Of a stretch of 64,000 bases of DNA, positions 16,555 to 25,301 are shown piece by piece. The stretch spans positions 49,228 through 113,227 of the forward strand of contig CAZOVB010000007.1 in the NCBI GenBank assembly GCA_964583095.1. Reading direction: 5' to 3'. The notes under the pieces were generated by a model, which saw only the letters and a list, made by a program, of their open reading frames with translations, made no database searches and had not been told where the DNA came from. The position numbers and the translations under genes are program-made. Position 1 is the stretch's first letter; each line of letters begins with the position of its first letter. Source of the DNA: CAZOVB01 sp964583095 (GTDB lineage Bacteria > Planctomycetota > Phycisphaerae > SM23-33).

Positions 16555-18423
16555 ATGCAGCAGCAATACGCCGATATTCTGAAATCAATGATGGACGAAG
16601 AAAGCTTCGCGAAGCTCGAAGCACTGGACAATGACAAGCTCCATGCGTTCGTAGCCGACGCGGGCCAACTGGGCAAGCCGGATCGCATCAAGGTCTGCGA
16701 CGACAGTGATGCCGACGAGGCCTACATCCGCCAGTTGGCCATCGACAACGGCGAAGAGACCCCCCTGGCCAACGAAGGCCATACCGTCCACTTCGACCAT
16801 TACACCGATCAGGCCCGCGACAAGTCGGTCACCAAGTACCTCCTGCCCAAGGGCGTGGAACTGGGTGAACGCCTCAATTCCATGGATCGCGAGGAAGGCC
16901 TCAAGGAAATGCGATCCCTGATGGACGGGGCCATGAAGGGCAAGACGATGATCGTCGCCTTCTACTGCCTGGGCCCGACCGACTCGCCGTTCTCGATCCC
17001 CTGCGCGCAGGTGACCGACTCTGCCTACGTCGTCCACAGCGAAAACATGCTCTACCGCGGTGGCTACGAGCAGTTCAAGAAGATCGGCTCGAGCGAAGAT
17101 TTCTTCCGCTTCCTGCACACCGCCGGCGAGGTCGTCAACGGCACGGCCATCGATTCCGAGAACAAGCGCGTCTACATGGACATCACCGAAGATATGGTGA
17201 TGAGCGTCAACACTACCTATGCGGGCAACACGGTGGGGCTCAAGAAGCTCGCCCTTCGCCTGGCGATCCGCAAGGCCGACCGGGAAGGCTGGCTGGCTGA
17301 GCACATGTTCGTCATGGGCGTCCATGGCCCCAACGACCGCGTGACGTACTTCACCGGCGCGTTTCCCAGTGCGTGCGGTAAGACCTCCACGGCCATGCTG
17401 CCCGGCGAGACGGTCATCGGCGACGACCTGGCCTATTTCCGCGTGATCGACGGCGAGGCCCGCAGCGTGAATGTCGAAAGCGGCATCTTCGGCATCATCC
17501 GGGATGTGAACCCCGACGACGACCCGGAAATCTACAAGCTCCTGACCACCCCGGGCGAAGTGATCTTCGGCAACGTACTGGTCAAGGACGACAAGCCCTA
17601 CTGGATGGGCATGGGTCAGGACCTGCCCTCCGAGGGCACCAACCATATCGGCGCTTGGACCGCCGGCGCCAAAGGCCCCGACGGCAAGACGGCCGACCCG
17701 TCCCACCGCAACGCCCGTTACACCGTTCGGATCCGCGACCTGGACAACCGGGATCCCAAGGCCGATGCGCCCGACGGTGTCAAGGTCGGCGGCGTGATCT
17801 ACGGCGGACGCGACAGCGACACCTGCCCGCCCGTGCTGGAAAGCTTCGACTGGGAGCACGGGGTCATTACCATCGGGGCTTCGCTGGAAAGCGAAACCAC
17901 CGCTGCCACCATCGGAGCCGAAGGCGTAAGGTCCTTCAACCTGATGAGCAACATGGACTTCCTGGCCATCCCGCTGGGCAAGTATATTCAGAACAACCTG
18001 GACTTCGGCAAGGACCTCAAGGACACGCCCAAGATCTTCGGCGTAAACTACTTCCTCCGCGGGGCCGACGGCAAGTACCTCAACGGCATGCTCGACAAGG
18101 CCGTCTGGATCAAGTGGATGGAGCTGCGCGCCAACGGCGATGTCGAAGCCATCGAGTCGCCTATCGGCCTGCTGCCCAAGTACGAGGATCTGAAAAAGAT
18201 CTTCTCCGATCGGCTCGGCAAGGACTATTCCAAGGAAGACTACGTGGAGCAGTTCTCGATCCGCACCAGCAACCTGCTGGGCAAGATCGACCGGATCAAG
18301 AAGGTCTACCAGAGCGAACCCACAACGCCCCAGGCGGTGTTCGACGCCTTGGAAGCCCAGGCCCAGCGCATCAAGAAGCTTCAGGAAGAAAAGGGCGACG
18401 TGGTGGCCCCGGATCAGCTCTGA
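16555..18423 (+). CDS. pckG: Phosphoenolpyruvate carboxykinase (GTP)
   Basis: Interconverts oxaloacetate and PEP using GTP/GDP, at the junction of the TCA cycle and gluconeogenesis. The 622-residue length matches the GTP-dependent family (about 600-620) and not the ATP form. The P-loop FPSACGKTSTAMLP carries the mobile cysteine typical of GTP-PEPCK. Also visible are the IGDDLAYFRV kinase-2 region, the NVESGIFGI strand and the YGGRDSDTCPPV block. ATG 16555 has GGGAG just upstream; an in-frame GTG at 16513 would start before the conserved region. A strong promoter precedes it and a hairpin terminator follows, so it is probably monocistronic. Confidence 0.95.
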   Translation: MQQQYADILKSMMDEESFAKLEALDNDKLHAFVADAGQLGKPDRIKVCDDSDADEAYIRQLAIDNGEETPLANEGHTVHFDHYTDQARDKSVTKYLLPKGVELGERLNSMDREEGLKEMRSLMDGAMKGKTMIVAFYCLGPTDSPFSIPCAQVTDSAYVVHSENMLYRGGYEQFKKIGSSEDFFRFLHTAGEVVNGTAIDSENKRVYMDITEDMVMSVNTTYAGNTVGLKKLALRLAIRKADREGWLAEHMFVMGVHGPNDRVTYFTGAFPSACGKTSTAMLPGETVIGDDLAYFRVIDGEARSVNVESGIFGIIRDVNPDDDPEIYKLLTTPGEVIFGNVLVKDDKPYWMGMGQDLPSEGTNHIGAWTAGAKGPDGKTADPSHRNARYTVRIRDLDNRDPKADAPDGVKVGGVIYGGRDSDTCPPVLESFDWEHGVITIGASLESETTAATIGAEGVRSFNLMSNMDFLAIPLGKYIQNNLDFGKDLKDTPKIFGVNYFLRGADGKYLNGMLDKAVWIKWMELRANGDVEAIESPIGLLPKYEDLKKIFSDRLGKDYSKEDYVEQFSIRTSNLLGKIDRIKKVYQSEPTTPQAVFDALEAQAQRIKKLQEEKGDVVAPDQL

Positions 18424-18451
18424 TCCCCCGGACACTCCAGCCTGTGAATTT

Positions 18452-18487
18452 CAGGGCCCCGGCTACCATGGCTGGGGCCCTGCTTTT
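18452..18487 (+). terminator. Rho-independent terminator after pckG
   Basis: CAGGGCCCC (18452-18460) pairs with GGGGCCCTG (18474-18482) around a 13-nt loop and is followed by CTTTT. It starts 28 nt after the pckG stop. Confidence 0.7.
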
Positions 18488-18608
18488 GCGCCCGCACGAT
18501 CCGGGGTTTTTTTGCGAACCAGTCGCAAAGCTGGCGGGTTACACTTTGGTAAAGCGTTTGACCCGGTCAATCGACCGTTCGCCTCCAACGGGAAGGAATC
18601 ACTGAATC

Positions 18609-21599
18609 ATGCAACTTCGACATCTGCTCTGCCTCGCTATCGGCTTCCTGATCTTCTCGACAGCACCTGCCCGGGGCCAAGGCCGCCGGCAGGAGCCGCA
18701 AGGCCCCACAAACTACACGAAGCGACCGGGGGTGTTCAAAGTGACCACCGACGTGGTCAACCCCGACCTGGAACCGTTTACCGTAACCGCCGGAGCGATG
18801 GGTAACTCGCTGATTCTCCGTCAGAGCGGCGCGTTTGAGCCGGCCAACTACCGCACACGCTTCTGGGCGACAAAGGACTCTCCCGACCAACTTCACGTCA
18901 ATAACCTGGATGCCTGGGGTTCCTGGGCCTCGGGATATCTCGACGGCGCCGACGTCCGCGTTTATCGCGTCATCAACGGCAAGATGCACCTGGTGCGGCG
19001 CGACCGCGTCGGTCCCGGCGGCACAATCATCGCCGACTGGGATTACAACCCCTCCAAGCCTCTCAAGCCCGACACGACCAGCTATCGGTTCACCTGGTCC
19101 GAGTACGGCCGGGAAGGCACGACAAGCTGGTTCACGGTCTTTGCCCTGGATGATTCGGGAAACCTTTCCCCCGCAGCAAAACCCGTTCGGTTCACCCGCC
19201 CCGAGGGTAAGCATGAGACGCGCGTGAAGAATGCCACATTCCGTTTCCGGGCCAAGAGGCGCAACCGGGATGACCAGGCCCCTCCGGCTCCGAAGGACCT
19301 GCATTGCAGGCTTGAAGGCAAGGAAGTTCTGCACCTGAACTGGTCTGCTGTCCAGGCCGACGACCTGGCCGGCTACGTGATCGCCCGGACCGAGGTGGAC
19401 CCGGCCAGGCACAAAGGCAGATATATCCAACTGGCCGGCAAGGCCAAGTCCGACCGGGAGCAGATCCGCGAGGGAGATATGATCATCGTCTCCAAGGTGA
19501 TGCGGGCCGAGGACTACAAGCTGCGATCGGCCAAGCGTGCCCGGCAGACGCGCGGCGCCCCGATGCCCGACCTGGTGGGCTTCTTCCCCCACACCGGCCA
19601 AGGCAAGCGATGGCGCCTGGTGAACCATGAAGCCGATACACCCGTAACCCAGCCGGGCCGGACTTTCCTGGAGCTGACCCTGGAAAGAGATACATCGCAC
19701 GACCTGGCCAGCCGAAGCCTGGATGACATCAATCAGACGTGGTACAACGTCCCGTATTCCAAGTCCTATACGGTGGAAGTCTGGCTCAAGGCGGATCGGG
19801 AAGATGCAGCCCCGGTGGAATTCCTGGCCGACGGCGGAGGCAATGTGGAGGCGGTCGTCGAGCCGGCCAGCTTTGCTCCAACCACTCGTTGGAAGAAGTT
19901 TACCCACACCTTCCAGGCGACGACTCCCGAGAATATTCAGCCAACCTTCCTGATGCTTCGCTTCCAAGGCCCCGGCGTCTACAGCGTGGACAATTTCCGG
20001 GTCTTCCGTTCGGACACGGCCTACCTGGATCTATTGCCGGAGGAAAATGCCCGACTCAAGGATTCCAAGATGGCCGGCCTGCGGACTCACGGACCCATCA
20101 AGACCGGCTCGAGCACCTACAGCATGGAGCAGTTCACCAACCCCGCCGGCGTGCTGACCGGCGTGACGCTCGGCAACACCCTCGGCCAGGAACTGTCCAT
20201 CATGGAAAAGGCCGACGTGTATCCGTGGCTCCAGATCGAGTTCCACATGTCCCCCGAGGAATGGCTGGGATTCGTGGAGTACATCGCCGCCCCGTATGAC
20301 CCGGATAGGGACTCACCCAAAACCAAGCCTTGGGCCTTCAAGCGCTTCCAGCAGGGCCGAAAGGACCCCTGGACCGACGCCTTCGAGCGGATCTACTTCG
20401 AGCTGTCCAACGAAACCTGGAACTGGATGTTCCAGCCCTGGGTCTTCGAGGCCATGCCCGACGCCGCCACGGGCGAAAAGCTCCCCCGCGGGCAGATCTA
20501 CGGCCTGATGAACGAGCATATTATCGAGATCCTTCGCTCCAGTCCGTACTGGAGCGACGAGATCGAGAAGAAGTTCGTTTACGTCGTCGGTGGCTGGAGC
20601 CGTTCAACCTATGGCTGGGATGCGGTCAGGGGCAGTCCATCGGCCCACTTCCAGACGATCGCCGCCTACAACGGCGGGTGGGACGAAGGCGAGGGCCCGC
20701 CCCAGGTGAACCCCGCCAGCTTCTTCAACGTCCTGGGGCAGGTCTATCAGTCGGCGATTCCCACAGCCAGGCTCAACGCCGAGCGGGCCCTGGAGGTCCG
20801 CAAGACCGGCCACGATATCCGCCTGGGCACCTACGAAGCCGGGCCCGGCTACGCCCTCAACGGGCTCAACGGCGCCAACGTTACCGCCGAGCAGGCCCGT
20901 CAACAGGAAGAAGTCATGAAGAGCAAGGTCGGCGGCACGGCCACGCTGGACAGTTTCCTGATGCGTGCGCGCTACGACTTCGATCTGCAGAACTTCTTCA
21001 CCTTCAGCGAGGGACGCACCTGGAGTTCCCACACCAAGTGGTACAACGGCGGGCAGAGCTATCCGTGCTTCCTGAGCCTGGAGCTGTTCAATCGCCAGGG
21101 CCTGGGCGACCTCCTGGCCGTCAAGACCCGAAGTGTCTCGACGGTGGATACCGCCGGCCATCGTCGCAGAAAGGCGATTCAGAACGCACCCCTCGCAGCC
21201 GTCTATGCCACGCGGAATGGCCGGCGGGTCAACGTTTTCTGCATCTCGCGAACGTTCCCGGGCTACCCCGATGCCGGAGACGATGGCCGGATGGAAATGA
21301 CCCTCAAGCTGCCCTTCAAGACCGCCCAGAGCGTTACGCTTTATCGCATGACCGGAGACCTCACCGACCACAACATCGAGGCCAGGCGGGTCGACATTGA
21401 GAGCGTCCCGATCGGCCGGAACATGCGGGAGCTGTCGGAATTCCGGATCGATCGCAAGACCGGCTCGCCGATCGACGGCCTGCCCGCCGGGGAGACGTAT
21501 CTGTACGTTTTTGAAGGAACCGACATCGGCGCCCCGGGCAGAGAGATTCCTCTGGAAGAGACACTGGCCAAGCCGGTGAGTTTCCAGCCGGCCAAATAG
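18609..21599 (+). CDS. Large secreted glycosidase-like protein with carbohydrate-binding-like domain
   Basis: A 996-residue protein with a signal peptide (MQLRHLLCLAIGFLIFSTAPARG). Residues about 60-290 look like fibronectin/Ig-type beta domains. About 340-470 resembles a CBM4/9-type jelly roll (SYTVEVWLKADREDAAPVEF, then WKKFTHTF, ending in VDNFRVFRSD). About 490-900 has a TIM-barrel texture with ELSNETWNW, where the Asn-Glu pair resembles the acid/base motif of clan GH-A glycosidases. A beta-sandwich tail follows. No GH family is recognised and the substrate is unknown; uronate or plant/algal polysaccharide is only a guess. It lies upstream of a convergent GH63-like gene and close to a PEP-CTERM gene, so this may be a small glycan-use region. 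Confidence 0.6.
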   Translation: MQLRHLLCLAIGFLIFSTAPARGQGRRQEPQGPTNYTKRPGVFKVTTDVVNPDLEPFTVTAGAMGNSLILRQSGAFEPANYRTRFWATKDSPDQLHVNNLDAWGSWASGYLDGADVRVYRVINGKMHLVRRDRVGPGGTIIADWDYNPSKPLKPDTTSYRFTWSEYGREGTTSWFTVFALDDSGNLSPAAKPVRFTRPEGKHETRVKNATFRFRAKRRNRDDQAPPAPKDLHCRLEGKEVLHLNWSAVQADDLAGYVIARTEVDPARHKGRYIQLAGKAKSDREQIREGDMIIVSKVMRAEDYKLRSAKRARQTRGAPMPDLVGFFPHTGQGKRWRLVNHEADTPVTQPGRTFLELTLERDTSHDLASRSLDDINQTWYNVPYSKSYTVEVWLKADREDAAPVEFLADGGGNVEAVVEPASFAPTTRWKKFTHTFQATTPENIQPTFLMLRFQGPGVYSVDNFRVFRSDTAYLDLLPEENARLKDSKMAGLRTHGPIKTGSSTYSMEQFTNPAGVLTGVTLGNTLGQELSIMEKADVYPWLQIEFHMSPEEWLGFVEYIAAPYDPDRDSPKTKPWAFKRFQQGRKDPWTDAFERIYFELSNETWNWMFQPWVFEAMPDAATGEKLPRGQIYGLMNEHIIEILRSSPYWSDEIEKKFVYVVGGWSRSTYGWDAVRGSPSAHFQTIAAYNGGWDEGEGPPQVNPASFFNVLGQVYQSAIPTARLNAERALEVRKTGHDIRLGTYEAGPGYALNGLNGANVTAEQARQQEEVMKSKVGGTATLDSFLMRARYDFDLQNFFTFSEGRTWSSHTKWYNGGQSYPCFLSLELFNRQGLGDLLAVKTRSVSTVDTAGHRRRKAIQNAPLAAVYATRNGRRVNVFCISRTFPGYPDAGDDGRMEMTLKLPFKTAQSVTLYRMTGDLTDHNIEARRVDIESVPIGRNMRELSEFRIDRKTGSPIDGLPAGETYLYVFEGTDIGAPGREIPLEETLAKPVSFQPAK

Positions 21600-21639
21600 T
21601 ACTCAGCACCGAGGCGTGGTGCATCGCCCAAACGGCGGA

Positions 21640-23361
21640 TTACCGCTCGTCCACCAGGTACAACTGAGCCAGGATCAGAAACACCGCCGCCGTCCAGGAG
21701 TAGGCCCGGTCGCGAAGAGGCAGGCCCGTCTGGGCATCGAAGTTCTCGGCAAATCCGGACGTTGCGCACATCCGGCAGAAACGGCGGGCGATTTCGTGGG
21801 CAAGCCCTTCCTGGTCGCAGCGCTGAAGTCCGTCGGCCAGAATCATCGTGGACGGTGCCCAGATCGGTCCGCGCCAGTACCCGTCGTCTTCATAGAGCGG
21901 ACTTTTGGGGCTCTCGGTGGCATAGCCGTGCTTGGTGAAGAAGCGACCGCTCTGGCGAAGCGATGCAACCATCTTCTCTCGCGTCTGGTCGCTGAGGCGT
22001 CGGCCCAGGATAATGGGCATGTACAGCAGCAGCGTGTCGCCCGTCTCTTGCGGCTGACGCCACTGCGTCTCGGGTACGCGGGCGACGAACTGGTCCTCCA
22101 GCCAGAGAGACTCGAGCATCTTTTCGAGCATCTCATCGGCTTCCTGTTTCCACCGGGATGCCTCGGAGTCCCTGCCCAGCCGCCCGGCCGCCACTGCCAG
22201 CCAGTCCATCTGAAGCACAAGCCAGGCCGAGAGGTCCGGAGATTCCACCGGGCAGCCCACGGCAAAGATGGTCCCGTTGTCCCAGCCGCTGTCGTTGCCG
22301 TGGTGGTACTGGCAGATACCGTCCTCGTCGTCGTCGCGATACTTCAGCCAGAACTCGGTAAGACGGACGACCTTGGGGAAGATCTCTTCCACCCGGGCTT
22401 CGGTGATCGCCTTGGTGTGCTCTTGCATCCAGGAAAGGGTCCAGCCGTAGACCGGAGGCTTGACAAACTGCCACCTGGCCCGCAGGTCGTCCACGCTGTC
22501 GGGCAAAGCGCCCAGATCGCTCTGGTAATCCATCATCAGCATCAACTGGTCCCATGCCAACTCATCCTCACCTCCCAGCGCCAGGGCCATCGCATTGAAG
22601 CAATTGTCCCAGGACCAGACGTGGCACATCTTGTTCTTGCTCATGAGCATGGCCGGACGGGTGAGGACCCCCTCCGGCTCGACCACGCAGGACCAGAGAA
22701 CGTACCCGGCCAGTTGTCTGGTAGCGGCCAGGCTGCGAGGTGTGCGGGGGATCTTTCGCATCCACCGGTCAAACTCGTCGGCCATCTCCTGCCTGCACTG
22801 CTCGAAACTGCGGGAGAAGTCCCTGGCTACCCATTCGCCGGAGAACTGTTCCAGTGCGAACTCGAACTTCCTGGTGGCCAGATCCGCGCGAAAGTCCAAT
22901 ACGATCCGTGGGCAGCGGGATTCCTCCCACGGAGCGTCGATTTCCACCGGGCCATGGAGACTGACCTGCATCAGCGAGGTCTTCGAGTCGAAAAGCTGGA
23001 TCTGCCTTCTGTCGGGCGAGCGAGGGAGAATCTGGTCAAATTCTCCGTCCTGGGCCTTTTCCACGCGCAGATCCACATCCTGACCGCGAACACGGAGGCA
23101 GTTGCGCCCGTCGAAAGCAAACTCGATCGCCCCGGCCCCTTCGACATCCAGCCGCAGATGGTCCGGCTGGCCCGTCGCACTGAATGCCCTCGGCTCGCCG
23201 TCGACCATGGGGGTAAACTTGAGACACGCCATTCCTTCGCTGACCCCGTGAACATCCCGCAGGTAGATTCCTTCGCCCATGGGGGCGTTGTCAACCATGT
23301 GAGAAACGGCCAGGAAGGAGCCATAGCGACTGAAGGGAAACGTCTTTGGATCGTAGCTCAT
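21640..23361 (-). CDS. GH63/MGH1-like glycoside hydrolase
   Basis: A 573-residue, apparently cytosolic enzyme (no signal peptide) of the GH63/trehalase-like (alpha/alpha)6 superfamily, which includes mannosylglycerate hydrolase and glucosidase-I relatives. Clear blocks are HVWSWDNCFNAMAL, GALPDSVDD, KPPVYGWTL, YHHGNDSGWDNGT and the C-terminal DGYWRGPIWAPS. GNDSGWDNGT and GYWRGPIW are typical positions of the catalytic acid region and substrate loop in this clan. An N-terminal beta-sandwich occupies the first 190 residues or so. ATG 23361 has a GGAG about 5 nt upstream; the frame extends to 23454 without a better start. Specificity is not determined here. Confidence 0.78.
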   Translation of the reverse strand: MSYDPKTFPFSRYGSFLAVSHMVDNAPMGEGIYLRDVHGVSEGMACLKFTPMVDGEPRAFSATGQPDHLRLDVEGAGAIEFAFDGRNCLRVRGQDVDLRVEKAQDGEFDQILPRSPDRRQIQLFDSKTSLMQVSLHGPVEIDAPWEESRCPRIVLDFRADLATRKFEFALEQFSGEWVARDFSRSFEQCRQEMADEFDRWMRKIPRTPRSLAATRQLAGYVLWSCVVEPEGVLTRPAMLMSKNKMCHVWSWDNCFNAMALALGGEDELAWDQLMLMMDYQSDLGALPDSVDDLRARWQFVKPPVYGWTLSWMQEHTKAITEARVEEIFPKVVRLTEFWLKYRDDDEDGICQYHHGNDSGWDNGTIFAVGCPVESPDLSAWLVLQMDWLAVAAGRLGRDSEASRWKQEADEMLEKMLESLWLEDQFVARVPETQWRQPQETGDTLLLYMPIILGRRLSDQTREKMVASLRQSGRFFTKHGYATESPKSPLYEDDGYWRGPIWAPSTMILADGLQRCDQEGLAHEIARRFCRMCATSGFAENFDAQTGLPLRDRAYSWTAAVFLILAQLYLVDER

Positions 23362-23492
23362 CGAATCTCCGCAGGCAGAGGGCACGCTTTTATGATGAAT
23401 TCGTGCTCTATGAGTACCGCCATACCGCCCCTTCCGCAAGGAGCTGTTCCACACCTCGAGGAATCGAAGACCGTGTTTAGTTTCGATTTACC

Positions 23493-23522
23493 TTGTCCGA
23501 AAGGCCTTTCAAGACCTAGAAA
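23493..23522 (+). promoter_or_regulatory. Possible promoter of the PEP-CTERM gene
   Basis: TTGTCC (23493-23498), an 18-nt spacer and TAGAAA (23517-23522), each matching 4 of 6 consensus bases, would start transcription near 23528, exactly at the first hairpin of the structured leader. Weak on its own; the position supports it. Confidence 0.3.
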
Positions 23523-23527
23523 TCAAG

Positions 23528-23637
23528 CAGAGAGGTCCTCTGTATCCCGTCAATCCGGCGGGTCTCGTAAGCTGCGCTTTGGTACCCGCCGTCAACCGCT
23601 ACTTGGTGAGCCGATACCGTTTTCGGCTCTTTCTGTT
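23528..23637 (+). other. Structured 5' leader of the PEP-CTERM gene, three hairpins
   Basis: Three inverted repeats lie in the 309-nt gap between the GH63-like and PEP-CTERM genes. They are CAGAG/CTCTG (23528-23542); GGCGGGT (23557-23563) with ACCCGCC (23584-23590), holding an inner AGC/GCT and flanked on both sides by CCGTCAA (23547-23553 and 23589-23595); and GAGCCGA/TCGGCTC (23608-23629) followed by TTTCTGTT. The last is terminator-like and ends 33 nt before the ATG. I do not recognise a known riboswitch core. Confidence 0.4.
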
Positions 23638-23670
23638 CCCTTCCAGCCCGGGGCACGGAGGTATGACGCG

Positions 23671-24543
23671 ATGAAGCTCTATCCCATCTATTGTGTTCTG
23701 TTCGGCGTCTGGCTGCTGTTTGCCGTGGCCGACGTCCAAGCCGACTGGGACCCCATCCCGGTAGACCAGCCAACCAATCACAAGATGCACTATCCGCAGT
23801 TGCCCGATCTGGAAACGGGCTTGAATGTCCTGGACACGCTGCCGGCGGTATTGGCAGACGACTTCCTTTGCACCGAAACAGGCCCGATCCGGGATGTGCA
23901 TATCTGGGGTTCCTGGCTCAATGACATACTGCCCGTGCGTGAGCCGTCCCCGGGCCAGTTTGTTCCGGATCCCGGTGCGGTGCGCTTCCGCCTGAGCCTG
24001 CACACGAACATCCCCGTCGATCCGCCCACCATCGAGTTCAGCCGTCCCGGTCAAGAGCTCTGGGCTCGATGGTTCGACCCCGGTGAGTTCACTGTTCGGC
24101 TCTGGAGGGATCAGATCCAGGAAGGCTTCTACGACCCGTTCGTCCCGGCCGTCATTGGTACCGACACGCAGGTCTACCAGTACAACTTTTTCCTGGACAG
24201 AATCCTTCCCCTTGAAGAACTGCCCAAACAGGAAGAGGGCCAGATCTACTGGCTGGACGTATCGGCCGACCCGTTTCCCGGGGAAGCAGGAACCGTCGAA
24301 GCGGTCTTTGGCTGGAAATCCTCACTGGATCATTGGGAAGATGACGCGGTCTACGCCGGCTACGACCTGGATGCCCAAGGCAACATTGTCGGGCTTGGGC
24401 CTTGGGCCCCGCTGAAGTATCCTGTCGGTCACCCCCTGGAAGGGCAGACGATGGACCTGTCATTCGTGATCACGCCGGAACCGGGGACGGTTTCGGTGAT
24501 GACCCTGGGAATCCTTGCCCTGATTCGCAAAAGGCGAAGGTAG
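23671..24543 (+). CDS. PEP-CTERM sorting-signal protein
   Basis: A 290-residue exported protein. It has an N-terminal signal peptide (MKLYPIYCVLFGVWLLFAVADVQA) and a C-terminal PEP-CTERM signal: TPEPGT, a hydrophobic stretch, then RKRRR at the very end. Proteins with this tail are processed by exosortase (EpsH family) and displayed or released together with exopolysaccharide. The mature part is Trp- and acid-rich and beta-like, with no domain I recognise (DDFLCTETGPIRDVHIWGSW recurs in planctomycete PEP-CTERM proteins of unknown function). A GGAGG lies 9 nt before the ATG. It is divergent from the GH63-like gene. No exosortase gene is in the window. Confidence 0.85.
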   Translation: MKLYPIYCVLFGVWLLFAVADVQADWDPIPVDQPTNHKMHYPQLPDLETGLNVLDTLPAVLADDFLCTETGPIRDVHIWGSWLNDILPVREPSPGQFVPDPGAVRFRLSLHTNIPVDPPTIEFSRPGQELWARWFDPGEFTVRLWRDQIQEGFYDPFVPAVIGTDTQVYQYNFFLDRILPLEELPKQEEGQIYWLDVSADPFPGEAGTVEAVFGWKSSLDHWEDDAVYAGYDLDAQGNIVGLGPWAPLKYPVGHPLEGQTMDLSFVITPEPGTVSVMTLGILALIRKRRR

Positions 24544-24570
24544 TTTGGAATCGGCTCAGGTAAAAGGGCC

Positions 24571-25227
24571 TCAGTGGCAGACCTGCCCGCCCTTTTTGGC
24601 GATGTAGTCCTGGTGGTAGTCTTCTGCCTCCCAGAACGTGCCGGCCTTTGAGATCTCGGTGGCGATGGGACGAGTGTATCGGCCGGAGCTTTCCAAAGCC
24701 TTCCTGGAAGCTTCGGCCGCCTTCTTCTGATCTTCCTTCAGGTAGAAGATGCCCGTCCGATACTGCGTGCCGAAATCCGGCCCCTGCCTGTTGACCTGTG
24801 TGGGATCGTGCATCTGCCAGAAGAGATCCAGCAACTTCGCATAGCTGACTTTGTCTGGATTGTAGATTACCCGAACGGCTTCGGCGTGACCCGTGCGGCC
24901 GGTACAAACCTGTCGGTAGGTCGGATTTTCAGTCGTCCCGCCGACATATCCACTGACTACGTCGATCACGCCATCGGTATTCTGGAACTTGTGCTCGACG
25001 CCCCAGAAGCATCCGGCCGCAAAGATGGCAGTGGCGGTCTTGGCTTCCACCGGAGCCTTTGGGTCTGCCTGGTCCTTCGTCAGAGCTTCCTGGGCCTGTG
25101 GGGGCTGCTGTTCATTCCGGCTGGTCATCTTCATCTCCTCTCCGGTCTCGTCGCACCGGGCTCCCAGAAGCATCAGAGACAATCCCGAAAGCGCGACAAC
25201 GGCCAAGTGCGTTGCAATCCGAAGCAT
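24571..25227 (-). CDS. msrA: Exported peptide-methionine (S)-S-oxide reductase MsrA
   Basis: Repairs oxidised methionine in proteins. The catalytic motif AAGCFWGVEHKF is at about residues 70-81, with GYVGGTTENPTYRQVCTGRTGHAEAV and FWQMHDPTQ following, all diagnostic for MsrA. A Cys near the C-terminus (GGQVCH) is a likely resolving residue. It carries an N-terminal hydrophobic signal (AVVALSGLSLMLLGARC) and a 50-residue linker, so it should act outside the cytoplasm. The C after LLGAR is a poor lipobox because of the Arg. An MsrB partner is not adjacent. It lies 74 nt downstream of modC on the same strand and may be in the same transcript. Confidence 0.92.
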   Translation of the reverse strand: MLRIATHLAVVALSGLSLMLLGARCDETGEEMKMTSRNEQQPPQAQEALTKDQADPKAPVEAKTATAIFAAGCFWGVEHKFQNTDGVIDVVSGYVGGTTENPTYRQVCTGRTGHAEAVRVIYNPDKVSYAKLLDLFWQMHDPTQVNRQGPDFGTQYRTGIFYLKEDQKKAAEASRKALESSGRYTRPIATEISKAGTFWEAEDYHQDYIAKKGGQVCH

Positions 25228-25301
25228 AGTTCACCTCAATTCATCATAGCCCCGCACTTTTACAACGGCAATACAGCGGGCCGGGTTCCGCAAAACGCGC
25301 C

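Noticed and set aside
21616..23670. Long plus-strand open frame running through the GH63-like gene into the PEP-CTERM gene
   Set aside because: Antisense to a gene with clear family motifs; the upstream 685 codons show no domain, and a proper GGAGG plus signal peptide mark the start at 23671.
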